DNA from: VRUE01 sp963774555
GTDB lineage: Bacteria > Actinomycetota > Thermoleophilia > Solirubrobacterales > 70-9
NCBI GenBank assembly: GCA_963774555.1
Contig: CAVZFL010000002.1
Coordinates: 930,001-994,000, forward strand
DNA length: 64,000 nucleotides
Reading direction: 5' to 3'
Shown: piece after piece, positions 1-8,110 of the stretch
Layout: each line of letters opens with the position of its first letter
How positions within the stretch are numbered: position 1 is the first letter of the stretch
The notes under the pieces: generated by a model
The model's database searches: none
What the model was told of the DNA's origin: nothing
The model's input: the letters and a program-made list of their open reading frames with translations, nothing else
Program-made: the position numbers and the translations under genes

Positions 1-933
1 GACGGCTACGCGGTGACCAGCGAGCGCTCGGGCTCATGGCTGCGCAAGCGGCGGCGCACCCAGACCGCCCGCGGCGTGATCGTCGCCGCCGGCGCCCTCG
101 GCACCAACAACCTGCTCGCCAACTGCCGTCACAGCGGCGCCCTGCCGCGCGTCTCAGAGCGGCTGGGCGACCTGGTCCGCACCAACTCCGAGTCAATCCA
201 ATCGGTCACCGCCCCCGACGACGAGCGCGACTTCAGCCGCTCGGTCGCGATCACCTCGAGCATCTACCCCGATCCCGACACCCACATCGAGGTCGTCACC
301 TACGGCCAGGGCGGCGACGCGATGGCCGGCACCTTCACCGCGATGACCGGACCCGGGACGAAACTGAGCCGGCCGATCAAGTGGCTGGCCGCCGTCCTGC
401 GCCACCCACTGCGCACGGTTCGGATGCTGATCCCGCACCGCTGGTCCCAGCGCACGGTGATCCTGCTGGTGATGCAGACGGTTGACGCGGCGATGCACTT
501 CCGGCCCAAGCGCAAGCTGTTCGGGCGCGGCGTGCGCCTGCAGACCGAACAGGACCCCGGACGACCCAACCCGACCTACATCCCCGCCGCCGAGCAGGTC
601 ACCCGCTGGTTCGCCAAGCGCACCGGCGGCGTCGCCCAGAGCGCGATCACCGAGTCGGTGCGCAACATCCCCTCAACCGCCCACATCCTCGGCGGCGCAG
701 TGGTTGGCGCCGACCCGAGGAGCGGCGTCGTCGACGCCGGCAACCGCGTCTTCGGCTACGAGAACCTGCTGGTCTGCGACGGCGCCGCGATCCCCGCCAA
801 CCCCGGCGTCAACCCAAGCCTGACGATCACCGCCAAGGCCGAGCACGCGATGAGCCTGATCCCGCCGAAGGACGGCGCCGAGCCGCGCCCCCTTCCCGAG
901 GCGGCACGGCCGGCGATCGCTGTTAGTCCCTAG
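1..933 (+). CDS. GMC-family FAD oxidoreductase (cholesterol-oxidase-like), C-terminal part
   Basis: The reading frame is open from the first base, so the gene begins upstream and its N-terminal dinucleotide-binding domain is missing here. The visible 310 residues start with GVIVAAGALGTNNLL, the second FAD-contacting strand typical of glucose-methanol-choline oxidoreductases. They end with the GMC C-terminal domain: HILGGAVVG, which carries the usual active-site His position, and NPGVNPSLTITAKAEHA, which carries the Asn position. Family members oxidise alcohols or sterols using FAD; the middle substrate-binding part resembles cholesterol oxidase-type enzymes, but the substrate cannot be read from this fragment. 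The stop is three bases before the hairpin element at 936-1054, and the next gene is convergent. Confidence 0.85.
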   Translation, partial: DGYAVTSERSGSWLRKRRRTQTARGVIVAAGALGTNNLLANCRHSGALPRVSERLGDLVRTNSESIQSVTAPDDERDFSRSVAITSSIYPDPDTHIEVVTYGQGGDAMAGTFTAMTGPGTKLSRPIKWLAAVLRHPLRTVRMLIPHRWSQRTVILLVMQTVDAAMHFRPKRKLFGRGVRLQTEQDPGRPNPTYIPAAEQVTRWFAKRTGGVAQSAITESVRNIPSTAHILGGAVVGADPRSGVVDAGNRVFGYENLLVCDGAAIPANPGVNPSLTITAKAEHAMSLIPPKDGAEPRPLPEAARPAIAVSP

Positions 934-935
934 AA

Positions 936-1054
936 CGGGCGCGAAAACCAAGCAGGTCGGGGGATGCAGGGAGGACGGTGAGGGGAGCGCACTCTGGTGC
1001 GTGACCCGATCCGGACGACCGAAGACCCCGAGATGCGCCGGTTTGCAGCGTCCG
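936..1054. repeat. Structured intergenic repeat, family A/B, copy 1
   Basis: This 119-nt element fills the whole gap between two convergent genes. A second copy lies at 24987-25110. Shared blocks include AAAACCAAG, TCGGGGGATGCAGGGAGG, GAGCGCAC, GTGCGTGAC, GACCGAAGACCCCGA and CGCCGGTTTGCAGCG. The ends pair (CGGGCG with CGTCCG, one G-T wobble), TCGGGG pairs with CCCCGA, and the centre is a GCGCAC/GTGCGT hairpin flanked by A/GA bulges and GGG/CCC. The outer stem differs from copy 2 but still pairs, which suggests selection on structure. It could act as a bidirectional terminator; its identity is unknown to me. Confidence 0.75.
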
Positions 1055-1660
1055 CTACTGGGCCTGGGAGAACCTCTCCGCTACGTAGTCCCAATTGACC
1101 ACGTTCCAAAACGCGTCCACATAATCTGGCCTTCTGTTCTGGTATTTGAGGTAGTAGGCGTGCTCCCAAACGTCGCAGCCGAGCAGCGGCACGCTGCCGT
1201 CGGAGACCGGGGAGTCCTGGTTCGGGGTGGAGACGACGGCGAGACCGGAGCTGTCCTTGACCAGCCAGGCCCAGCCGGAGCCGAAGCGGGCGATGCCGGC
1301 GTTCTTGAACTCCTCCTTGAAGGAGTCGAAGGAGCCGAAGGTCTCTCCGATTGCCGCGCCTAGGTCGCCGCCGGGCTCGCCGCCGCCATCGGGGCTCAGC
1401 ATCTGCCAGAAGAGGCTGTGGTTGTAGTGGCCGCCAGCGTTGTTGCGCACCGGGCCCTGCTTATCGCCCGGCAGGCTGGAGAGATTGCGCAGCACGTCCT
1501 CGACCTCGCGGTCGGCCCACTCGGTCCCCTCCAGCGCCGCATTCGCTTTGTCGACGTAGGCCTGGTGGTGCTTGTCGTGGTGCACGCGCATCGTCGCCTC
1601 GTCGATGTGGGGCTCGAGCGCGTCGTAGGCGTAGGGAAGATCGGGAACCGAAAAGGCCAT
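1055..1660 (-). CDS. sodA: Superoxide dismutase, Fe/Mn family (Mn-type signature)
   Basis: A 201-residue cytoplasmic enzyme that converts superoxide to oxygen and hydrogen peroxide. The four metal ligands of the family are visible: His27 in MRVHHDKHH, His81 in HYNHSLFW, and Asp163 and His167 in DVWEHAYYLKY. The Gly-Gly before HYNHSLFW and the Gln in PNQDSP are the pattern usual for Mn-dependent rather than Fe-dependent enzymes. The start ATG at 1660 follows a GAGGAGA ribosome-binding site. The frame continues upstream without a stop, but that extension is antisense to the sigma factor gene and is ignored. It is divergent from the stress sigma factor, which fits an oxidative-stress role. Confidence 0.96.
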   Translation of the reverse strand: MAFSVPDLPYAYDALEPHIDEATMRVHHDKHHQAYVDKANAALEGTEWADREVEDVLRNLSSLPGDKQGPVRNNAGGHYNHSLFWQMLSPDGGGEPGGDLGAAIGETFGSFDSFKEEFKNAGIARFGSGWAWLVKDSSGLAVVSTPNQDSPVSDGSVPLLGCDVWEHAYYLKYQNRRPDYVDAFWNVVNWDYVAERFSQAQ

Positions 1661-1702
1661 CTGGCGTCTCCTCATGGTTGGACTGGTTGGATGCAAAGTT
1701 GG

Positions 1703-1728
1703 GTTTCGGAGCCTAGCGTGACGGGCAC
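1703..1728 (+). promoter_or_regulatory. Possible SigB/SigF-type promoter of the sigma factor gene
   Basis: GTTT at 1703-1706 and GGGCAC at 1723-1728 are separated by 16 nt. This matches the general-stress/SigF promoter layout (GTTT, 14-17 nt, GGGTAT) in form, with one or two mismatches in the -10 half. The -10 half ends 13 nt before the sigma factor ATG at 1742, so the leader would be very short. If real, the sigma factor would activate its own gene. This is a pattern match only. Confidence 0.35.
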
Positions 1729-1741
1729 CTAAGCTGACAGC

Positions 1742-2488
1742 ATGGAGGGAGACGAAGCGCGGCTTTGGCGCGAATTCGCCGAGTCGCGAGATCCGGCGAT
1801 CCGCGAGCAGCTGATCACCCGCAACATGGCCTTCGCCAAGCGTCTGGCGCTGCGCTACCGCGGTGCCAGCGAGTCCTTCGACGACCTGCTGCAGGTGGCC
1901 AACCTCGGCCTGCTTAACGCGGTCGACCGCTTCGATCCCGAGCGCGGCATCCCCTTCACCGCCTTCGCCTCGCCGACGATCCTCGGCGAGCTCAAGCGCC
2001 ATTTCCGCGACCGGGTCTGGACCGTGCGGGTGCCGCGCGGCCTGCACGACCGCATGGCCGAAGTCGACAAGGCGATCACCGAGCTGACCAAGCAGCTGCA
2101 GCGCTCGCCCTCGGTGGGCGAGATCGCCGAGCGGCTCGAGCTGGAGCAGACCGACGTGCTGGAGGTGCTGGAGGCGAACCACAACCGCCGGCCGCTCTCG
2201 CTCGACCGGCCGGCCGGGGGCGAGGACTCCGACGAAGCGCCCCCGTCGGAGTGGATCGGCGAGGAGGACGAGCGCTTCGAGCTGGTCGAGGGCCGCATCG
2301 CCCTGGACGCCGCGCTGCCCTACCTCGAGGAGCGCGAGCGGCTGGTGCTGCGGCTGCGCTTCGTCGAGGACATGACGCAATCGCAGATTGCCGAGCGGAT
2401 CGGCCACTCGCAGATGCACGTCTCCCGCATCCTCCGCCGCGCCCTGGCGCGAATCCGCGAGCGGATTGAGGAGGAAGGGGGGCGATAG
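1742..2488 (+). CDS. RNA polymerase sigma factor, SigB/SigF/SigG subfamily
   Basis: A 248-residue alternative sigma factor. Region 2 is clear around residues 40-100: DDLLQVANLGLLNAVDRFDP, FTAFASPTILGELKRHFRD and WTVRVPRGLHD. Region 3 follows at about 105-150. The region 4 helix-turn-helix lies near the C-terminus (MTQSQIAERIGHSQMHVSRI). Proteins of this subfamily direct stress or sporulation regulons and are held inactive by RsbW-type anti-sigma kinases. An RsbW-like gene is immediately downstream on the opposite strand, and a PP2C phosphatase lies two genes further, so partner-switching control is likely. No STAS anti-anti-sigma gene is present in this cluster. Confidence 0.93.
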   Translation: MEGDEARLWREFAESRDPAIREQLITRNMAFAKRLALRYRGASESFDDLLQVANLGLLNAVDRFDPERGIPFTAFASPTILGELKRHFRDRVWTVRVPRGLHDRMAEVDKAITELTKQLQRSPSVGEIAERLELEQTDVLEVLEANHNRRPLSLDRPAGGEDSDEAPPSEWIGEEDERFELVEGRIALDAALPYLEERERLVLRLRFVEDMTQSQIAERIGHSQMHVSRILRRALARIRERIEEEGGR

Positions 2489-2506
2489 GGGCGGCTCAGC
2501 TTCCCC

Positions 2507-3334
2507 TCAGGCGAAGCTGATGATTAGGTAGTCGCCGTCGTCGGCGGACTCGACGGTGAGCTTGTCGGCCAGTGCCTCAACCGAGCCGACGCCGGGAAGC
2601 TCGAGCGCGCGGCGTACGTCTGTGGCGCCGCCCGGTTCCATCGGACCGAGTCTGAGCTCGAGGCCGGCTTCGCTCTCGCCGAGGCCGAGTCGCACGCAGC
2701 CGTCGGCAAAACGGCCGGGGGCGGCAACCGAGATTGCGTCGGTGAGCAGCACGGCGTCGGAGACCCGATCGACTGAAAGGTCGCGACGAGCGGCCAGGGC
2801 GCCGACCAGCCTGGCGAGCACCGATTCGAGCAGCTCGGTGCTGCCGACGGTGATCTCGGTTCCGGCGATCTCCGGAACCAGCTTCGGCTCGGCCGGCCCG
2901 CCGGCATTGGTGCCCCCGCCCCGCAGCGGCAGCCTCATCATCACCTCGGTGCCGCGATCGAGGCCGCCGGAGATGCTGAAGCTGCTCGAGAGGGCGGCGA
3001 TCAGCGAAAGGCCAAGTTTGAGGCTGGTGCGCTCGGAGTCCGCCTGGGGGCTGATCCCCGCGCCGTTGTCGGCGACGATCACGGTCAACCCCTCGCTGTC
3101 GGGCTCGGCATCGACCAGCAGCGCCCCGCCGCCGTCTGGGTAGGCGTGGACGACGACGTTCATGCAGGCCTCGGTCACCACCGTCTTCAGGTCGGCGACC
3201 CCCGGCTCGTCCATCCCCATCTGCTCCGCCATGCCGGCGAGCGCGTGACGAACCACCGCTACGTTCTCCGCCTTGGCGGGGAGCCTCATCTGAAGCCCGG
3301 TCGGCTTCTCGTGGGTGGTGGAGCCGTTTGCCAT
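2507..3334 (-). CDS. RsbW-like anti-sigma factor / histidine-kinase-type ATPase, tandem domain
   Basis: 275 residues. The N-terminal half (about 15-135) is a GHKL ATPase domain with an N box (VVTEACMNVVVHAYP) and a G1 box (VIVADNGAGI), as in RsbW/SpoIIAB serine kinases that bind and inhibit sigma factors. The C-terminal half (about 150-275) has the same secondary-structure rhythm, including a VSDAVLLTDAISVA helix and a LELRLGP strand, but lacks the acidic and Asn residues of the ATP site. It may be a degenerate second copy. The gene converges on the sigma factor gene, which makes that protein its likely partner. An alternative is a regulator of a STAS protein elsewhere. Confidence 0.82.
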   Translation of the reverse strand: MANGSTTHEKPTGLQMRLPAKAENVAVVRHALAGMAEQMGMDEPGVADLKTVVTEACMNVVVHAYPDGGGALLVDAEPDSEGLTVIVADNGAGISPQADSERTSLKLGLSLIAALSSSFSISGGLDRGTEVMMRLPLRGGGTNAGGPAEPKLVPEIAGTEITVGSTELLESVLARLVGALAARRDLSVDRVSDAVLLTDAISVAAPGRFADGCVRLGLGESEAGLELRLGPMEPGGATDVRRALELPGVGSVEALADKLTVESADDGDYLIISFA

Positions 3335-3407
3335 CTAGCGCCATTTTCCGCTGGGGAGCTTGTTCCCCGCGGCTTGCGAGCATAGCCGTCTCGCGTTGGC
3401 CATTCGG

Positions 3408-3815
3408 CTACCCGAGCGCAGGCGCGGCAAAACGCCTGACGGCCTCCTGGGGATCTGCGAAGACCTCGCCGCGGACGAAAAGGCCATCGCGCAGGCGCCA
3501 GATCCAGGCCACCGGCATGTCACGAATTCCGAGCTCGCGGCTGCGCACGTAGACGCGACCGATCACGAGCATGCGCTCGTCGCGCTCTTCCACTCTGCTG
3601 GGTGTGATCAGCAGCTCTTCCCAGATCCGTTCCACGTCGGCGAGGTATTCGCGCAGGCCGTCGGCACCGGAGTAGGGCGCCTGGCGACCGACCTCCTCGC
3701 CGGTGACGGCGGCGAACTCCATCTCCTCCGAGCAGAGCGCGACGATCTCCTCGGAATCGCGCTGGTTGAAAGCGTGAAAGAGGCGCCCGATCAGCGCCTC
3801 GTGGCCCTCAGCCAT
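3408..3815 (-). CDS. SnoaL-like / NTF2-fold protein
   Basis: 135 residues from the ATG at 3815. The sequence has the NTF2-fold pattern of a SnoaL-like protein: a starting helix (ALIGRLFHAFNQRDSEEIVA), a strand with acidic residues (EMEFAAVTG), YSGADGLREYLADVERIWEE, and final strands (VAWIWRLRDGLFVRGEVFAD). Such domains act as small cyclases, isomerases, ligand binders or regulatory partners, so the substrate cannot be assigned. Its start overlaps the 3' end of the PP2C phosphatase gene by 8 nt, so the two are translated from one mRNA and the protein probably belongs to the same stress module. Confidence 0.75.
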   Translation of the reverse strand: MAEGHEALIGRLFHAFNQRDSEEIVALCSEEMEFAAVTGEEVGRQAPYSGADGLREYLADVERIWEELLITPSRVEERDERMLVIGRVYVRSRELGIRDMPVAWIWRLRDGLFVRGEVFADPQEAVRRFAAPALG

Positions 3816-5208
3816 CGTCGCTCCCCGCCGTCGAGGCGAGTACGGCCGCCGCGGGTGGCGCGTCCGCAGCACGGGAGACAGCGAGGATCGCCGCATCGTC
3901 GTCGAGCGCGCCGGCGGTGAACGCGCGCAGAGCGGCCTCGAGTCGCTGTACGGCGTGGGCCGGATTGCCGGTGCCGGCCAGCTCCGCGCGCAGCCGCTCC
4001 TCGCCGAAGCGGTCCGTGTCGCCGCGCGCCTCGGTGATCCCGTCGGTGACCACGACCAACTGCTGCCCCGGCTCGATCGTCAGCTCGCTGAGACTCCAGC
4101 GGACGTCGTCGAAGGCACCGAGCACCGGATCGGCCGGTGCCGCCTCGCTGACCCGCTCGCCGTCGATGAGGAGCGGCGGCGGGTGGCCGGCGACCGCGAT
4201 CCTCACCGGCGCGGCTGGATCCTCGCTGAGCCCGAGCGCCGCCACGCTGCACAGCGAGGCGTCCTGACGCGCCACCAAAGCGCGGTTGAGCGTCGTCAGG
4301 GCAACCAGCGGGTCGTCGGTAAGCTCGGCGGCGGTGCGCAGGGTGTAGCGGGCGAGCGCAGTGAGCGAGGCCGCGCGGGCACCGCGGCCGGTGACGTCGC
4401 CGATCACCAGCATCCAGCCCGCCGCGACGCGGAAGGCATCGTAGAAGTCGCCGCCCACCTCGTTCTCAGCCCCCGCCGGCCTGTACATCGCCGCCAGCGA
4501 CCAGCCGGGAATGTGGGGCAGCGGCGACGGCAGCAGGCCGTGCTGAAGCGTTTCGGCGATCTCGGCGCGCGCGCCTTCTGCCCGCTCGAGGTCGGCAAAG
4601 AGGCCGCTGTTGTCGAGCGCAAGCGCCACGCGGCCGGAGAGGACCCAGGCGAAGCGGGCGTCCTCGGCCCGGTAGCGACGGCCCGACCAGGCCACGCCCA
4701 GCGTAAGCGCGCCCTTGACCTGGCGCCGAGCCTGCAGGGCCACGGTCACGGCCGAGCGAACCCCGAGCCCACGCAGGAACTCGAAGTCGGCATCGTCGTG
4801 CGATATCGCGCGCAGGTCCTGCTCGGACATGCGCTCGAAGAAACGCGGCCGCAGCGCCTCGGCATCCTCGCCGTCGACCATCGGCTCGGGCAGGGAGGGG
4901 TGGCGCCCTCGCAATCCCGGCTCGGCCTCCGGCCCCGCCCCCGGGGCGACCCTCAGCGCCGCACGCCGCGGCTGCCCGTCGTCGATCACGTCAATCGCGC
5001 AGAAGTCGGCGACGGCCGGTACGAGGATGTCGCAGATCGCCTCGAGGGTCTGCTCGAGCGAGCCCGAGACCTCCGAGACGGCGGCGACTTCAGCCAGGAT
5101 CTGAAAGTGCCGCTGCGCCTTGCGCCCGCGGGTGATCAGGACCGCCAGCCAACCTGCAAGCGCGCCCAGAGCAAGGGCAAGCACCCCGATGACGATCCAG
5201 TCCCACAT
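3808..5208 (-). CDS. Membrane-anchored GAF-PP2C (SpoIIE/RsbU-like) phosphatase
   Basis: 466 residues from the ATG at 5208. A membrane helix (WIVIGVLALALGALAGWLAV) at residues 3-25 is followed by a GAF-like sensor domain (about 35-185) and a PP2C-type phosphatase domain (about 200-445). Metal-binding motifs are intact: VGGDFYDAF, VIGDVTGRGARAA, VTDGITEAR and DDDAAILAV. Phosphatases of this kind dephosphorylate STAS anti-anti-sigma proteins and so release stress sigma factors from RsbW kinases. The neighbouring sigma factor and RsbW-like kinase support that role. The upstream in-frame extension to 5391 overlaps the previous gene's 3' end and is probably not translated. Confidence 0.88.
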   Translation of the reverse strand: MWDWIVIGVLALALGALAGWLAVLITRGRKAQRHFQILAEVAAVSEVSGSLEQTLEAICDILVPAVADFCAIDVIDDGQPRRAALRVAPGAGPEAEPGLRGRHPSLPEPMVDGEDAEALRPRFFERMSEQDLRAISHDDADFEFLRGLGVRSAVTVALQARRQVKGALTLGVAWSGRRYRAEDARFAWVLSGRVALALDNSGLFADLERAEGARAEIAETLQHGLLPSPLPHIPGWSLAAMYRPAGAENEVGGDFYDAFRVAAGWMLVIGDVTGRGARAASLTALARYTLRTAAELTDDPLVALTTLNRALVARQDASLCSVAALGLSEDPAAPVRIAVAGHPPPLLIDGERVSEAAPADPVLGAFDDVRWSLSELTIEPGQQLVVVTDGITEARGDTDRFGEERLRAELAGTGNPAHAVQRLEAALRAFTAGALDDDAAILAVSRAADAPPAAAVLASTAGSDDG

Positions 5209-5219
5209 CTCCCCCGACT

Positions 5220-6332
5220 TTAAGGCGTTTCGCGCAGAGCGCGGGCGCTTGCGCGCGGAACCGTGCGGGAGTCGCCGCCGGTCCAGGCGTTGAAGCGATA
5301 CCAGGATGGCTTCGCTTCGCGGCCCGCCGTGAGCAGGCCGGCCGAGTCGCAGAACTGGCAGGAGCCCGCCTGGTCGGCCCAGGAGAACCACCAGACGCCG
5401 CCGATGTTCCAGCGCTGCCGGTTGCCGGCGAGCATCGCGAAGGCCCGGTCGAGTTCGCGCGCCTGTCCCTGAGGACCCCGCTCCCAGCGCGACTCGAAGC
5501 CGTCCGAGCCCCAGCCCATCTCGGTGACGTAGAAGCGCGACGCCCGATCGCCGTTGAAGATCATGATCCGGCGCAGGTTTTCGATCTCGGCTTCCATCGC
5601 CCCGGCGTCCGCCACGTACGGGTGGAGGGCAACGCCGTCGAAATAGCGCTTGATCCCGGGGACGCGGTAGAGCTGGGAGAGAAAGGTTCCGGACTGGACG
5701 TTGGGCGGGGTCTGCAAGGGCCGCCCGAAGAGTCCGCCGAGGAGTACGGTCGAGCCGGGATCGGCGTGGTGGAGCATCCGGCCGGAGATCTCAACCAGGC
5801 GGGCGAAGCGGCTTGCTTCGGGTTCCTTGGAGAAGGTGACGATGTTCTCCTCGTTCCAGATCTCCCACTGGCGCACCGGCAGGCGCGGCAGTTCCCGGTT
5901 TTCCTGCCAGAAGCGACCGCCGGGGCCGTAGCGAAGCTCGGCGCCGCGCAGGAAGCGAAGCCACTCCTGGCGCTCGCGAGCGTTTTCAACCGGTTCGGCG
6001 CCGAGCCGGGGCGAGACCCAACTGGGAGTGCCCCAGACAAAGGGGAACACCCTCAGACCCTGTTCGGCGGCCAGGGCCACCTGTTCGTCGAACGGGGCCC
6101 ATTCGGGGTCAAAGCGTTCCTCTGCGTTGGGGACGAGGCCCGCCCAGTTCAGCGGCAGGCGCACGCTTTCGATCCCGGCCTCGGCCATCAGCTCGTAGTC
6201 GGAGGCATCGGTCACCCCCTGCGGCGAGATCCCGATGAAGCCGCGCGGCGCAACGGGCACGCGCGCGCCGGCCGCTGCCGGCATCAGCGCAAGCAGCGCC
6301 ACGGTCAGGGGTATGAGCAGGAGTCTTCGCAT
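5220..6332 (-). CDS. Secreted glycoside-hydrolase-like (TIM-barrel) protein
   Basis: 370 residues from the ATG at 6332, chosen because it gives a classical signal peptide (MRRLLLIPLTVALLALMP, then AAAGARV). The mature part resembles clan GH-A glycosidases such as the GH39/GH5-type folds. The likely acid/base Glu is in WEIWNEENI, about residue 180, and the likely nucleophile Glu is in FYVTEMGWGS, about residue 290. It would act outside the membrane on a polysaccharide or glycoside; the substrate is not deducible. The gene ends 11 nt before the phosphatase start on the same strand, so it may be co-transcribed with the stress module. Confidence 0.75.
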   Translation of the reverse strand: MRRLLLIPLTVALLALMPAAAGARVPVAPRGFIGISPQGVTDASDYELMAEAGIESVRLPLNWAGLVPNAEERFDPEWAPFDEQVALAAEQGLRVFPFVWGTPSWVSPRLGAEPVENARERQEWLRFLRGAELRYGPGGRFWQENRELPRLPVRQWEIWNEENIVTFSKEPEASRFARLVEISGRMLHHADPGSTVLLGGLFGRPLQTPPNVQSGTFLSQLYRVPGIKRYFDGVALHPYVADAGAMEAEIENLRRIMIFNGDRASRFYVTEMGWGSDGFESRWERGPQGQARELDRAFAMLAGNRQRWNIGGVWWFSWADQAGSCQFCDSAGLLTAGREAKPSWYRFNAWTGGDSRTVPRASARALRETP

Positions 6333-6468
6333 CGATCCCAACAAACGACCCGAGCGGCGGGGGAAAGTAGCGGCTCGACCCCGCCCTCGGCCAACGATTC
6401 GCAGCATGATCTCATGGATCGAGGCGCAAACAACGATCGGCGCAGCCCTGTCAAAAGGCGACCCACCC

Positions 6469-6503
6469 GGCCACAGAAATAGGGTCTTTCTGGCCGCTAT
6501 ACT
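6469..6503 (+). promoter_or_regulatory. Promoter and possible operator of the Phd/PIN toxin-antitoxin pair
   Basis: TATACT at 6498-6503 is a good -10 hexamer only 6 nt before the antitoxin ATG at 6510. Transcription would start at or next to the ATG, giving a leaderless mRNA, which is common in actinomycetes. Just upstream, GGCC-AC-AGAAA (6469-6479) and TTTCTGGCC (6487-6495) form an inverted repeat with a 2-nt bulge, placed where an autorepressing antitoxin could bind. The -35 is not recognisable. Confidence 0.45.
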
Positions 6504-6509
6504 GACCAT

Positions 6510-6737
6510 ATGTCTAGACAAGTGACCGCTACTGAGGCAAAGGCTACGATTCTTCGCCTCCTCGACGCCGCCGCCGCCGGCGAGGAGATCGAGATCACCC
6601 GTCATGGCCGCTCCGTTGCCCGTCTCGTACCCGCCTCCGGCGCGCGCTCGCTGGAGGGGTCATTCGAGGGTGTAGCGATGACCGCGGTCGACGAGGAGCA
6701 GCTGTTCTCGACCGGCGAGCGCTGGAACGCCGCCTAG
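6510..6737 (+). CDS. Type II antitoxin, Phd/YefM family
   Basis: 75 residues. The N-terminal half has the Phd/YefM DNA-binding pattern (TATEAKATILRLLDAAAAGE, then EIEITRHGRSVARLVP). The short C-terminal tail would wrap the toxin. It lies 2 nt before a PIN-domain toxin gene, the standard antitoxin-first order. The protein should neutralise the ribonuclease and repress its own promoter through the inverted repeat upstream. Confidence 0.88.
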   Translation: MSRQVTATEAKATILRLLDAAAAGEEIEITRHGRSVARLVPASGARSLEGSFEGVAMTAVDEEQLFSTGERWNAA

Positions 6738-6739
6738 AC

Positions 6740-7132
6740 GTGGGAGCAGTCCTGCTCGACACCCACGTCGTCCACTGGTGGTCAGCGGAGCCGAAGCGGG
6801 TGAGCTCGACCGCGCGCAAGGCCCTCGAGAGTGCGGACGAGCTCGTGGTGGCGGCGATCTCCTGGTATGAGCTGGCATGGCTGGCGAGACACGAGCGCAT
6901 CGCCGTCACGGTTCCGGTCCGGTCCTGGCTCGATGGCCTGGCTTCCCAGTTGCGCACGATCGGCGTAACCCCGGCTGTGGCCGACACCGCTGTCAGTCTT
7001 CCCACTTCCTTCCCGGGCGATCCCGCCGATCGTCTGATCTACGCAACGGCGATCGAGCACGGCCTCGACCTCATTACCAAGGACCGAGCGATCCGCGATC
7101 ACGACCAGCCGCGGTCGCTGACCGTCTGGTAG
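6740..7132 (+). CDS. PIN-domain ribonuclease toxin (VapC-like)
   Basis: 130 residues starting at a GTG. PIN-domain acidic residues are visible: Asp in VLLDTHVVHWW at the N-terminus, Glu in WYELAWLAR, and Asp residues in PADRLIYATAIE and DLITKDRAI. PIN toxins are Mg-dependent RNases that usually cleave tRNA, rRNA or mRNA when freed from the antitoxin. Translation is coupled to the Phd-type antitoxin 2 nt upstream. The target is unknown. A tRNA-Pro gene follows on the opposite strand, which is most likely coincidence. Confidence 0.9.
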   Translation: MGAVLLDTHVVHWWSAEPKRVSSTARKALESADELVVAAISWYELAWLARHERIAVTVPVRSWLDGLASQLRTIGVTPAVADTAVSLPTSFPGDPADRLIYATAIEHGLDLITKDRAIRDHDQPRSLTVW

Positions 7133-7162
7133 TCGGCCCTGACGGGGTCCGACAATGAAACA

Positions 7163-7236
7163 TCGGGGCGCCCGGATTTGAACCGGGGACCTCACCGACC
7201 CGAACGGTGCGCGCTACCAGGCTGCGCCACGCCCCG
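7163..7236 (-). tRNA. tRNA-Pro (anticodon CGG)
   Basis: The minus strand folds as a full cloverleaf. The acceptor stem is CGGGGCG/CGCCCCG with discriminator A. The D arm contains GCGCAGCCTGGTAGCGC. The anticodon stem is CACCG/CGGTG with loop TTCGGGT, placing anticodon CGG, and the T arm is CCCGG-TTCAAAT-CCGGG. CCA is not encoded. It reads proline codon CCG, a common codon in this high-GC genome. Confidence 0.96.
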
Positions 7237-7300
7237 AGAGGGTCGAGTATCTCAGAGGCCGCCTTTGTCTGTTTGGCGAGTTATTTTCTGGTTGGCGCGA

Positions 7301-8053
7301 CTACTGGCGAACGGCTTCGATTGCCGCTTCGATCTGGCTCAGGCTGGGGCCGTCCTGAAGGGTCCGGGTGCCCCCCGGGCCGCTGACGATCGCCGCCTGG
7401 CGGGTGCGGATGCCGAGGCCCGAGCCGAGTTCGTCGTAGCCTTCGAGACGCTTGGCGATCGGACCGCCGCTGCCGCCGTCTTCTTCCAGGTCGCCGAGCC
7501 ATTCGGGCTCGTTGAGTTCCTCGATCCCACCGGCGACCGAGTCGAGGAAGTCCTGGTCGACGCCGAAGCGTTCGGCCTCGTCCTGGTTGCGGAAGAAGAG
7601 GTAGGTGTACTGCCAGCCGTAGCCCTGTTCGGCGGCGGCCTCCGCCCCGAAGAAGCCGAGCTCGAGCGGGTTTTCGGCGACCGAGTAGTGACGCATCAGC
7701 AGCTTCGCGTCGCCCGGCCGCGCGTAGGCGTTGACCAGGCCCGGGATCGTGCTGAGAAAGTCCTCCCGGCAGCTCGAGCACTGCAGGTCGTTGAAGACCT
7801 GGATCGTCACCGGTGCGTCGGAGGAGCCGAGCCGGTCCCCTTCCTGGGGCACGCCGCCGAAGATTTCCTGGGCTTCGGCGATCCCGGCGATGTGGACCAC
7901 GTCGCGGCCCGCCTTCTGGGTCGCGATGCTGACCACGGCGTAGCCGAGGGCGATCAATGCCAGGCCAAGCGCCAGGACGACCCAGATCCGCCCCCGCCGA
8001 GGAATCGGCACGAGGGCCACATCTGCGCCCTCGTTTTCGGTGGCCGCCGGCAT
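7301..8053 (-). CDS. Membrane-anchored DsbA-like thioredoxin-fold protein
   Basis: 250 residues. An N-terminal membrane anchor (WVVLALGLALIALGYAVVSI, about 24-43) is followed by a thioredoxin-fold domain. The redox pair Cys92-Ser-Ser-Cys95 sits in VFNDLQCSSCREDF, preceded by the SSDAPVTIQVF strand usual in the DsbA family. The domain would face outside the membrane and oxidise or isomerise disulfides in secreted proteins. It is divergent from the small gene at 8177 and transcribed towards tRNA-Pro. Confidence 0.87.
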   Translation of the reverse strand: MPAATENEGADVALVPIPRRGRIWVVLALGLALIALGYAVVSIATQKAGRDVVHIAGIAEAQEIFGGVPQEGDRLGSSDAPVTIQVFNDLQCSSCREDFLSTIPGLVNAYARPGDAKLLMRHYSVAENPLELGFFGAEAAAEQGYGWQYTYLFFRNQDEAERFGVDQDFLDSVAGGIEELNEPEWLGDLEEDGGSGGPIAKRLEGYDELGSGLGIRTRQAAIVSGPGGTRTLQDGPSLSQIEAAIEAVRQ

Positions 8054-8110
8054 CGCGGCATTATCGCGCCTGGCCGCCTCCGTAGATCGCCGCAGGCTTG
8101 GCCAAATCGT

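Noticed and set aside
1661..2419. N-terminal extension of the superoxide dismutase frame
   Set aside because: It covers the sigma factor gene in antisense and precedes a normal SOD start with a good ribosome-binding site.
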